Positions 14,125-20,482 of a DNA stretch of 20,482 nucleotides are shown piece after piece. Source of the DNA: Ruminococcaceae bacterium UBA6413 (GTDB taxonomy: Bacteria > Bacillota > Clostridia > Oscillospirales > Ruminococcaceae); contig DJPL01000062.1 in assembly GCA_002437415.1 (NCBI GenBank), positions 1 through 20,482 of the forward strand, read 5' to 3'. The first letter of the stretch is position 1. Each line of letters starts with the position of its first letter. Position numbers and translations under genes: made by a program. Under the pieces are notes generated by a model. That model had not been told where the DNA came from. It saw only the letters and a program-made list of their open reading frames with translations, and did not search any database.

Positions 14125-14988
14125 TTAAACCTTTCTCCTTGCGTGCTCGGCGTAAAGCTCGTTGCTCTTTTCCTTGCGCTCTCTGCCGTCACGGAGTATA
14201 TCGCGCAGTGTGTCTATATCGTCATTGTTTATAGCATCTCTGTATTCGCACAGATTATCGATTATTGTGTTCAGCTCGAACAGCAGAGCTTCTTTATTGC
14301 ACAGGAACAGACTGCTCCACATATATTCGTTCAGCTTTGCGACACGGGTAAGATCCATAAAGCTGCCTGCGGAAAATCCGTCGGCGTTGAAAAGCGAGGG
14401 GCTTTTTACATATGCATTAGATACAACGTGAGCAAGCTGTGAGGTGAACGCTATGTTTATATCGTGCTGTTTCGGTGTTGCGGTCACGACCTTGCCGAAG
14501 CCCATACAGCAGGCAAGAGTTGACAGCAGATCTATTGCCATTTTCGGCGTGTTTTCAGAGGGGGTGATTATATAGCTTGCACCCTTGAAAAGATCATCGG
14601 TCGAATAGTCAAAGCCCGAAAACTCACGTCCTGCCATCGGGTGGCTTCCGACAAAGATAACGCCGAGCGGCTCGAGAACCTCGGTACAGCGGGTAACGAC
14701 ATACTCCTTGATACCGCAGGAGTCGGTAACGATCGAGCCGGGCTTGAACTTATCCTTGTGCTGCTTTACAAATTCTACTATAGTTTCGGGATAGAGGCAG
14801 AGCATTGTCATATCTGCGTCACTGAGCTCGTTTGCCGTGATTATCTCGTCTATTGCGCCGCTGTCGAGAGCCTTTTTGCATACCTCGCCGTCGGCGTCAA
14901 GTCCCATTATATGATGAAATGTACTTTTCTTCAAAGCCTTGCAGATAGAGCCGCCTATCAGACCAAGACCTACTATTGCTATTTTCAT
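14125..14988 (-). CDS. tyrA: Prephenate dehydrogenase
   Basis: TyrA oxidatively decarboxylates prephenate to 4-hydroxyphenylpyruvate, the committed step to tyrosine. The 287-residue protein has the Rossmann motif GLGLIGGS (7-14). D31 at the end of the second strand favours NAD over NADP. The prephenate-site GSHPMAGRE (114-122) includes H116. It ends after the helical dehydrogenase domain without an ACT domain, so it lacks the usual built-in tyrosine feedback module. The open frame runs to an ATG at 15090, but those 34 residues overlap the promoter; the ATG at 14986-14988 has AGAAGGA just upstream and the expected N-terminus. It leads a probable operon with the membrane protein and the ATP-grasp gene. 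No other aromatic amino acid genes are in view. Confidence 0.93.
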   Translation of the reverse strand: MKIAIVGLGLIGGSICKALKKSTFHHIMGLDADGEVCKKALDSGAIDEIITANELSDADMTMLCLYPETIVEFVKQHKDKFKPGSIVTDSCGIKEYVVTRCTEVLEPLGVIFVGSHPMAGREFSGFDYSTDDLFKGASYIITPSENTPKMAIDLLSTLACCMGFGKVVTATPKQHDINIAFTSQLAHVVSNAYVKSPSLFNADGFSAGSFMDLTRVAKLNEYMWSSLFLCNKEALLFELNTIIDNLCEYRDAINNDDIDTLRDILRDGRERKEKSNELYAEHARRKV

Positions 14989-15007
14989 TTTTGTCCTTCT
15001 TTCGGTG

Positions 15008-15020
15008 CGTTTTGAAAACG
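15008..15020 (-). promoter_or_regulatory. Inverted repeat at the start of the tyrA transcript
   Basis: CGTTTT-G-AAAACG is a 13-bp perfect inverted repeat starting about four bases after the predicted tyrA transcription start. It could be an operator or a 5'-terminal stem. Confidence 0.45.
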
Positions 15021-15030
15021 TATATAGTTT

Positions 15031-15059
15031 ATTATATCTTATCGGGCGGTCAATTTCAA
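15031..15059 (-). promoter_or_regulatory. Promoter of tyrA
   Basis: On the minus strand, -35 TTGAAA (15054-15059), a 17-bp spacer and a perfect -10 TATAAT (15031-15036). The predicted start is near 15024. Confidence 0.8.
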
Positions 15060-15110
15060 GTCGGAATGTGAAAATTTGCTGAAAAAGCATTGACCTCTCC
15101 TAACTGTTTG

Positions 15111-15140
15111 TTGACATTACGGAAAAGAAAAGTGTATAAT
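15111..15140 (+). promoter_or_regulatory. Promoter of the ABC exporter operon
   Basis: A perfect TTGACA (15111-15116) and perfect TATAAT (15135-15140) are separated by 18 bp. They lie 39 bp before the first ABC gene, which has AAAGGAG at 15165-15171. Confidence 0.85.
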
Positions 15141-15179
15141 TTATTTGATATTTTTTAATGGAACAAAGGAGAAACACAG

Positions 15180-16931
15180 ATGAAGGTACTTAAGTACTTA
15201 AAGCCGTACTGGCTTTTCGCCTTACTGTGTCCGCTGGCTATGATACTTGAGGTAGGTATGGACCTGTTACAGCCTACTCTTATGTCGGACATAGTTGATA
15301 ACGGCATATTAGGCACTGCGGCTGCCGATGAAAATCTGCGGTATGTTCTGATAACGGGACTTAAAATGCTTATGTTTTCGCTTATCGGCTGTTTCGGCGG
15401 TATAGCCTCGGCGGCATTCGGTACAACTGCGGCTCAGAAGATGGGCAACGATCTCAGAAAAGACGCATTTGCAAAGGTAATGCATATGTCTTTTCAGCAG
15501 ACGGACAGGTTTACTACAGGCTCACTCGTTACAAGACTTACAAATGATATAACGGCTATTCAGGAATTTGTATCTATGTCGCTGAGAATGTTTGTCAGAA
15601 CGGGTATGCAGTTTATAGGCGGCATTGCCGTTATTCTGACGCTGAATGTAAACTTCGGTATGGTGCTTGTGATATCGCTTCCTGTTCAGCTTATTGCGGT
15701 GGCGATAATTATGAAAAAAGCCGCACCGCTTTTCGGCATTGTGCAGACTAAGCTCGACAAGGTGAACAGCGTTGTACAGGAGAATGTTTCGGGCGCAAGA
15801 GTGGTAAAGGCTTACACCCGTGAGGAATATGAAATCAACAGGTTCGACAATGCAAATACCGACCTTATGTCGACCAATCTGAAGGTCCAGAAGCTTCTAG
15901 CAACGCTGAACCCCATACTTATGGTCATTATGAATGCGTCTGTTATCGCAATTATAATGATAGGCGGCTTCCAGGTAGACGCAAAGGCAATGCAGGTCGG
16001 TGATGTAATGGCGGCTGTGACCTACATAACACAGATACTTATGTCGGTCATGATGGTAGGTATGATGTTCCAGCAGGTTTCACGTGCAACGGCATCTATG
16101 AAGCGTGTGAACGAGGTGCTTTCAACAGACCCTGTTATCGGTAACGGTAATAAAAATGCCGATGGCGATAACAGCGGTACGGTCGAGCTTAAGAATGTCA
16201 GCTTCGCATATCCGGGTGCGTCGGGAAAGCCGGTGCTTTCAGGTATTGATCTGAAAGCCGAAAAGGGTCAGATGATAGCTATACTCGGCTCTACCGGTTG
16301 CGGTAAGACCTCGCTTGTAAATCTCATACCGAGGTTTTATGACGTGACCGAGGGTGAGGTGCTTGTTGACGGCGTAAATGTCAAGGATTACGATGTTGAT
16401 ACGTTAAGAAGTAAGATAGGCGTGGTATTACAGAAGAGCGAGCTTTTCTCGGGTACAGTAGCAGAAAATATCCGCTGGGGCTGTGAAACGGCTACGGACG
16501 AAGAGGTAAAGACTGCCGCAGGAATAGCGCAGGCGGAAGAGTTTATAAGCGGCTTCAATGACGGCTATGACACGATGATAAGCGAAAAGGGTGCGTCGCT
16601 GTCAGGCGGTCAGAAGCAGCGTATGGCGATAGCAAGAGCTATTGTCAAAAAGCCCGAGATACTGATATTTGATGATAGTACATCGGCGCTTGATCTGAGC
16701 ACGGAGGCAAAGCTCCATACGGCTCTGCGTGAGAGCTTAAGCGGTGTCACCGTTATAATGATAGCGCAGAGAATAGCAAGCGTTATGAGAGCCGATAAGA
16801 TAGCGGTGCTTGAAAACGGCTCGATATGCGCTTTCGGCACGCATAAGGAGCTTATGGAAACGAGCGATGTCTACAGAGATATCTATTATTCGCAGATGAA
16901 GCAGGGAGAGGAGGCAGCGGTAAATGGCTAA
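15180..16931 (+). CDS. ABC exporter half-transporter with degenerate ATP site (heterodimer subunit 1)
   Basis: This 583-residue protein fuses an N-terminal six-helix exporter membrane domain (to about residue 310) with a C-terminal ATPase domain. Walker A GSTGCGKT is at 370-377, Q-loop Q418, signature LSGGQ at 474-478 and Walker B ILIFD at 494-498. The catalytic glutamate after Walker B is D499 (DDSTSALD), and the switch histidine is Q530 (IAQR). Both changes are known in the non-catalytic half of heterodimeric exporters such as TM287/288 and BmrCD. It overlaps the next gene by 8 bp, so the two almost certainly form one complex in the cytoplasmic membrane. The cargo is unknown; drug, lipid or peptide export are all possible. 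No peptide precursor or regulator gene is adjacent. Confidence 0.93.
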   Translation: MKVLKYLKPYWLFALLCPLAMILEVGMDLLQPTLMSDIVDNGILGTAAADENLRYVLITGLKMLMFSLIGCFGGIASAAFGTTAAQKMGNDLRKDAFAKVMHMSFQQTDRFTTGSLVTRLTNDITAIQEFVSMSLRMFVRTGMQFIGGIAVILTLNVNFGMVLVISLPVQLIAVAIIMKKAAPLFGIVQTKLDKVNSVVQENVSGARVVKAYTREEYEINRFDNANTDLMSTNLKVQKLLATLNPILMVIMNASVIAIIMIGGFQVDAKAMQVGDVMAAVTYITQILMSVMMVGMMFQQVSRATASMKRVNEVLSTDPVIGNGNKNADGDNSGTVELKNVSFAYPGASGKPVLSGIDLKAEKGQMIAILGSTGCGKTSLVNLIPRFYDVTEGEVLVDGVNVKDYDVDTLRSKIGVVLQKSELFSGTVAENIRWGCETATDEEVKTAAGIAQAEEFISGFNDGYDTMISEKGASLSGGQKQRMAIARAIVKKPEILIFDDSTSALDLSTEAKLHTALRESLSGVTVIMIAQRIASVMRADKIAVLENGSICAFGTHKELMETSDVYRDIYYSQMKQGEEAAVNG

Positions 16932-18789
16932 CGAACGTCCTCCTATGAGAATGATGGGCAGAGGAGGTCCTCCGCCCCACGAAAGAATGCTGATGGCTGA
17001 AAAGCCGAAGAACGCAAAAGGTACAATCAAAAGGCTTGTCGGCTATATCGGCAAGAACAGGTATCTTATGATACTGCTGTTGTCGGTCATGCTGATAATC
17101 ACGGTTTTAAACCTCGTTGCACCGTATTTACAGGGTCTTGCGATAGACAAGATAACGATTTCGGATCAGCGGCTGAATGTCGATATAAGCGGTATGATCT
17201 ACTGCCTTATAGCGCTTGGCTGTGTGTATCTTGTCAATTCACTGCTTACATATTTTCAGGGTATATTTGCGGCAAAGCTTTCCCAGACGACAGTCAAGGC
17301 TATGCGTAAGGATCTGTTCGACAAGATCTCATATCTGCCGATAAAATATACCGATACACATCAGCACGGCGATATCATGAGCCGTATGACAAACGATGTC
17401 GAGAACATTTCCAACACCGTTTCTCAGTCGATAGCCTCGCTTTTCTCGGGCGTTCTGACGCTTGTCGGCTGTCTTGTGTTCATGCTGTATTATTCGCCTA
17501 TGCTGACGCTTGTCAGTCTTACAGCTGTCGTTCTGACGCTTGTTGTAACCAAAAATCTTACAAAGTTTATGAGAAAGTATTTCCCGTTACAGCAGACGCT
17601 TTTAGGCAGACTGAACGGTCACATTGAAGAAATGGTATCGGGCTACAGAACGGTAGCGGCATACTCAAAGGAAAAGAAAGCCTGCGAGGAGTTCGGTGAG
17701 ATAAGCGATGAGCTTCAGAAAGCGGCGATAAAGGCGCAGATATGCGGCGGTATAATGGGTCCGTGTATGAATGTAATATCAAATATAAGCTTTTTGCTTG
17801 TTGCGGGCTTCGGCGCATATTTCCTTATTATCGACTTCAATCCCCTTGCGCTGAAAGGTGCTATGACGGTCGGTACAATTCAGGCGTTCTTGCAGTACAC
17901 CAAGAATTTCACACGTCCTATAAATGAAATTGCACAGCAGTATTCATCAATACAGACGGCTATTGCGGGTGCGGAGCGTGTGTTCGAGATAATGGATACC
18001 GAACCTGAAAGCGATGAGGGTACGGATAAGAATTTCTCGATCGATAACGTAAAGGGTGACCTTATGTTCAAGGATATCGACTTCTCCTACGTTCCCGGTG
18101 AAAAGGTACTGCATAACTTTGACCTTTGGATAAAGAGCGGTCAGAAGCTGGCTATAGTCGGTGCTACCGGCTCGGGCAAAACCACGGTCGTAAATCTGCT
18201 GACGAGATTTTACGATATCGACGGCGGAAGCATAACACTTGACGGCGAAAGCATATACGATATACCGAAAAAGAAGCTCCGCGGCTCGATAGGTATAGTG
18301 CTTCAGGACACCGTAATATTCAACGATACGATAATGCAGAATATCCGCTACGGCAGGCTTGACGCTACCGATGAAGAAGTAATTGCGGCGGCAAAGACGG
18401 CGAAGGTTGCTGAATTTGCCGAAAAGATGAGCGACGGCTACGATACTATGCTCACCGAGGGCGGCGGAAATTTGAGCCAGGGACAGCGACAGCTGATAGC
18501 TATTGCAAGAGCTGTGCTTGCCGACCCGAAGATACTTATTCTCGATGAAGCAACGTCAAGCATTGATACGCGTACCGAGGTACATATCCAGGAGGCAATG
18601 CTTGCACTGATGAAGGGCAGGACAAGCCTTATCATAGCGCACAGACTGTCTACTATCCGTGACGCGGATAAGATAGTTGTAATTGACGGCGGACAGGTAG
18701 TTGAAGCGGGAAATCACGAAAAGCTGCTCAGCGAAAACGGCGCTTATGCAAGACTGTACAACACTCAGTTTGCAGGTATAAAAACGTAA
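16924..18789 (+). CDS. ABC exporter half-transporter with canonical ATPase motifs (heterodimer subunit 2)
   Basis: This 621-residue partner has the same layout and a full set of catalytic motifs: Walker A GATGSGKT (413-420), Q461, Walker B ILILDE with E542, and switch H573. Its signature reads LSQGQ (517-521) instead of LSGGQ. In such heterodimers this signature faces the partner's Walker A, so the composite site of subunit 1 is doubly altered and the other is the active one. An unusual N-terminal tail of about 35 residues rich in Met, Arg, Pro and Gly (RPPMRMMGRGGPPP) precedes the membrane domain and is probably cytoplasmic and disordered. The start is set by GGAGAGGAGG at 16905-16914, inside the end of the upstream gene. 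Confidence 0.93.
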   Translation: MANERPPMRMMGRGGPPPHERMLMAEKPKNAKGTIKRLVGYIGKNRYLMILLLSVMLIITVLNLVAPYLQGLAIDKITISDQRLNVDISGMIYCLIALGCVYLVNSLLTYFQGIFAAKLSQTTVKAMRKDLFDKISYLPIKYTDTHQHGDIMSRMTNDVENISNTVSQSIASLFSGVLTLVGCLVFMLYYSPMLTLVSLTAVVLTLVVTKNLTKFMRKYFPLQQTLLGRLNGHIEEMVSGYRTVAAYSKEKKACEEFGEISDELQKAAIKAQICGGIMGPCMNVISNISFLLVAGFGAYFLIIDFNPLALKGAMTVGTIQAFLQYTKNFTRPINEIAQQYSSIQTAIAGAERVFEIMDTEPESDEGTDKNFSIDNVKGDLMFKDIDFSYVPGEKVLHNFDLWIKSGQKLAIVGATGSGKTTVVNLLTRFYDIDGGSITLDGESIYDIPKKKLRGSIGIVLQDTVIFNDTIMQNIRYGRLDATDEEVIAAAKTAKVAEFAEKMSDGYDTMLTEGGGNLSQGQRQLIAIARAVLADPKILILDEATSSIDTRTEVHIQEAMLALMKGRTSLIIAHRLSTIRDADKIVVIDGGQVVEAGNHEKLLSENGAYARLYNTQFAGIKT

Positions 18790-18798
18790 TAAACAGTG

Positions 18799-18824
18799 CA
18801 CCGCACGGCTTTTGTCGTGCGGTG
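18799..18824 (+). terminator. Stable hairpin after the ABC operon
   Basis: CACCGCACG/CGTGCGGTG form a GC-rich 9-bp stem with an 8-nt loop, 10 bp after the second ABC gene. No T-run follows, so it may be a weak terminator or a 3'-end stabiliser; the next gene starts only 23 bp later and may be co-transcribed. Confidence 0.5.
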
Positions 18825-18847
18825 TATCTGACCGATAAGGAGTATAT

Positions 18848-19711
18848 ATGCATTTTGTCAGCGCAAGATCCATACTATCCCCGAAAAACGGAATGAATGT
18901 CTATCGCGGCTGTACTCACGGCTGTATTTATTGCGATGCACGCTCGACTTGCTATAATATGCAACATAATTTTGAAGATATAGAGGTAAAGCAGAACGCT
19001 CCCGAGCTTCTTGAAAAAGCGCTTGTTTCAAAGCGTAAGCTGTGTATGATAGGTACAGGTGCGATGAGCGATCCGTATATGCACTGTGAGGAAAAGCTTT
19101 TGCTTACAAGGCGATGTCTTGAAATTATCGACAGGAACGGATTTGGTGTAACGCTACAGACAAAGTCTGATATGATCTTGCGTGATGTTGCTCTGCTTTG
19201 CAGTATTAACAGCAAGGCGAAGGCGGTCGTACAGATGACGCTGACAACACACGATGAGAATTTGTGCCGCATTATAGAGCCGAATGTCTGCACGACAAAA
19301 CGGCGGTATGAAGTGCTTAAAGCAATGCAGGAAAACGGCATTCCCACCGTTGTGTGGTTTAGCCCCGTGTTGCCGTTCATAAACGATACAGAGGAAAATT
19401 TGCGCGGAATACTGTCATACTGCTTTGACGCGGGTGTAAAGGGCATTATCTGCATGGGGATAGGCACTACGATGCGTGACGGCGACAGAGAATATTTTTA
19501 CTCTGCGCTTGACAGGCATTTTCCGGGTATGAAACAGCGGTATATATCGCAGTATGGTAATGAGTATATCTGTAACAGTATTAACAACGGCAGGCTTATG
19601 AGCATATTCTGTAATGAGTGCGAAAAGCACGGTGTTATGTATGATCCCGATGAAGTGTTTGCTTATCTTCGAGAGCTTCCGGAAAAGGACGAACAGTTAT
19701 CGTTTTTATGA
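18848..19711 (+). CDS. Radical SAM protein of the spore photoproduct lyase-like (SPL-related) group
   Basis: This 287-residue protein has the radical SAM cluster motif CxxxCxxC in RGCTHGCIYCDARS (C22, C26, C29), which binds a 4Fe-4S cluster and S-adenosylmethionine. The early cluster position, the YRGCTHGCIYCDAR wording and the following GTGAMSDPY segment (68-76) resemble the family annotated as SplB-like or Rv2578c-like radical SAM proteins, whose reactions are mostly unknown. True spore photoproduct lyase is longer, so I do not assign DNA repair. Further cysteines (C254 and C257 in FCNEC) near the C-terminus could bind something else. AAGGAG ends 5 nt before the ATG. It follows the ABC exporter closely on the same strand, but a functional tie is unproven. 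Confidence 0.85.
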   Translation: MHFVSARSILSPKNGMNVYRGCTHGCIYCDARSTCYNMQHNFEDIEVKQNAPELLEKALVSKRKLCMIGTGAMSDPYMHCEEKLLLTRRCLEIIDRNGFGVTLQTKSDMILRDVALLCSINSKAKAVVQMTLTTHDENLCRIIEPNVCTTKRRYEVLKAMQENGIPTVVWFSPVLPFINDTEENLRGILSYCFDAGVKGIICMGIGTTMRDGDREYFYSALDRHFPGMKQRYISQYGNEYICNSINNGRLMSIFCNECEKHGVMYDPDEVFAYLRELPEKDEQLSFL

Positions 19712-19747
19712 TGTGATTTTGTTAAAATAAGGTTAATAATTGTTTTT

Positions 19748-19764
19748 TATAATACTGATATAAT
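19748..19764 (+). promoter_or_regulatory. Possible promoter of the GNAT gene
   Basis: Two TATAAT boxes lie close together, at 19748-19753 and 19759-19764. The second has an extended -10 (TG-A-TATAAT). No good -35 is visible at the right distance, so the extended -10 form is the better candidate. Confidence 0.5.
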
Positions 19765-19784
19765 AAATTGAAAGGGTGAAGAGT

Positions 19785-20270
19785 ATGACTATCAGAAAAT
19801 TAACAAACGAGGAACTTACGCAGTGTGTAGATGTCATTCGCAAAAGCTATGAAACAGAAGCTCTTGCATTCGGCATTACCGAAATGAACTGCCCTCAGCA
19901 CGCAAGCTTTATTACGCTTGACCGTTTAAAGATGTCGGCGGAGTGGGGGTTTCTTTTCTACGGAGCGTTTGAGGAAGATGAGCTGATAGCCTGCTTCGCG
20001 CTTGAAAAGAAGGACGACAGCGTGTATGAGCTGCATTTGTTCTCGGTTCTTCCCGATAAGAGATACGGCGGTATCGGTGCAAAGTGCCTTGAATTTGCTA
20101 AAAACGAGGTTTTCTCAATGGGCGGCACGGTGCTTAACGCAGGCGCAATTCATCAGAGTGTAAGAGTGCGTAATTGGTACGAGAAAAACGGTTTTACGCA
20201 AAAAGAGATACACAGAGTGGCATATCTGCCGTTTGCACTCGGAATAATGAGTTGTAATGTAGGCGAGTGA
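19785..20270 (+). CDS. GNAT-family N-acetyltransferase
   Basis: This 161-residue protein has the GNAT acetyl-CoA site, motif A, as LFSVLPDKRYGGIGAKCLEF, which fits the V-x-P-x-x-R-x-x-G-x-G pattern, followed by the late WYEKNGF motif seen across the family. It should transfer an acetyl group from acetyl-CoA to an amine; the acceptor cannot be predicted. A GTG three codons earlier (19776) is in frame, but the ATG at 19785 with GGGTGA just upstream is the better start. The gene appears to be its own unit, with a possible promoter and a strong terminator downstream. Confidence 0.85.
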   Translation: MTIRKLTNEELTQCVDVIRKSYETEALAFGITEMNCPQHASFITLDRLKMSAEWGFLFYGAFEEDELIACFALEKKDDSVYELHLFSVLPDKRYGGIGAKCLEFAKNEVFSMGGTVLNAGAIHQSVRVRNWYEKNGFTQKEIHRVAYLPFALGIMSCNVGE

Positions 20271-20292
20271 ATACGAAATACATAAATGATGG

Positions 20293-20329
20293 AGCTGTGA
20301 TGAAATTTTTGCATTTCATCACAGCTTTT
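20293..20329 (+). terminator. Rho-independent terminator after the GNAT gene
   Basis: A perfect 14-bp stem AGCTGTGATGAAAT/ATTTCATCACAGCT with a 6-nt loop is followed by TTT. It is 22 bp beyond the GNAT stop codon. Confidence 0.9.
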
Positions 20330-20336
20330 CAGTTTA

Positions 20337-20482
20337 TTAAAGTTTATTGAAATTACAATGCAACATATTATAAAAAAGCCAGAGCAATAAATATATAGCC
20401 AACACCGCTGAAAACAGTTTCCGTGCTGATAAGGTGTTAATAATTTCGTGAGTGTATCTGTGCAACTGCGCTAACATTAACC
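20337..20482 (-). CDS. Possible C-terminal fragment of a membrane protein cut by the window edge
   Basis: On the minus strand one frame is open from the window edge to a TAA at 20337-20339, about 47 codons. It includes a hydrophobic run (LFSAVLAIYLLLWLFYNML) that could be a membrane helix. It would converge on the GNAT gene with the hairpin between them. The fragment is short and AT-rich, no motif is recognisable, and it may be chance; if so, this stretch holds nothing I can identify. Confidence 0.3.
   Translation of the reverse strand, partial: LMLAQLHRYTHEIINTLSARKLFSAVLAIYLLLWLFYNMLHCNFNKL

Noticed and set aside
14989..15090. Upstream ATG that would lengthen TyrA by 34 residues
   Set aside because: The extension runs through the tyrA promoter, and the Rossmann motif normally begins at the very N-terminus, as it does from the chosen start.
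15180..18789. Bacteriocin or lantibiotic export cluster formed by the ABC pair and the radical SAM gene
   Set aside because: No precursor peptide, peptidase domain, immunity gene or RiPP-type SPASM domain is visible nearby.

Overview
The window looks like chromosomal DNA of an anaerobic gut or rumen Firmicute, most likely a Ruminococcus-like member of the Oscillospiraceae. The reasons are strong AAGGAG/GGAGG ribosome-binding sites, clear sigma-A promoters, a MurT/GatD-type pair, a zinc-type L28, and L-fucose and fucoside catabolism with a cytoplasmic GH95 enzyme. This placement is inference; no rRNA or other phylogenetic marker is present apart from rpmB. No mobile element, CRISPR array or tRNA was found.

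Left third (1-5.9 kb, minus strand): a complete L-fucose pathway in the order fucI, fucK, fucU, fucA, fucO. FucI makes L-fuculose, FucK phosphorylates it, FucA splits the product into DHAP and L-lactaldehyde, and FucO reduces lactaldehyde to 1,2-propanediol. FucU interconverts the fucose anomers. The kinase belongs to the rhamnulokinase-like branch. fucO has its own promoter, preceded by repeats that look like regulator sites.

Middle (6.0-9.9 kb): a divergent, overlapping murT-gatD pair for peptidoglycan amidation. Its GatD-like subunit appears to lack the catalytic cysteine and the usual histidine. It converges on a bidirectional terminator with an unrecognised zinc-ribbon, Pro/Gln-rich, membrane-anchored protein. 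rpmB (L28) follows with its own promoter and terminator.

Centre-right (10.0-15.1 kb, minus strand): a GH95 alpha-L-fucosidase without a signal peptide, driven by a perfect TTGACA-17-TATAAT promoter. It would release fucose inside the cell for the fuc operon. Upstream lie an ATP-grasp ligase-like gene, a small membrane protein and tyrA (prephenate dehydrogenase), which look like one transcription unit led by tyrA.

Right (15.1-20.5 kb, plus strand): two overlapping ABC exporter half-transporters forming a heterodimer with one degenerate ATP site, then an SPL-like radical SAM protein, then a GNAT acetyltransferase closed by a strong terminator. A fragment of a possible minus-strand gene runs off the right edge.

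No wholly new system stands out. The best leads are the cysteine-less GatD partner, the ATP-grasp enzyme of unknown substrate, the zinc-ribbon membrane protein, and motifs shared by the fucO and fucosidase promoter regions.
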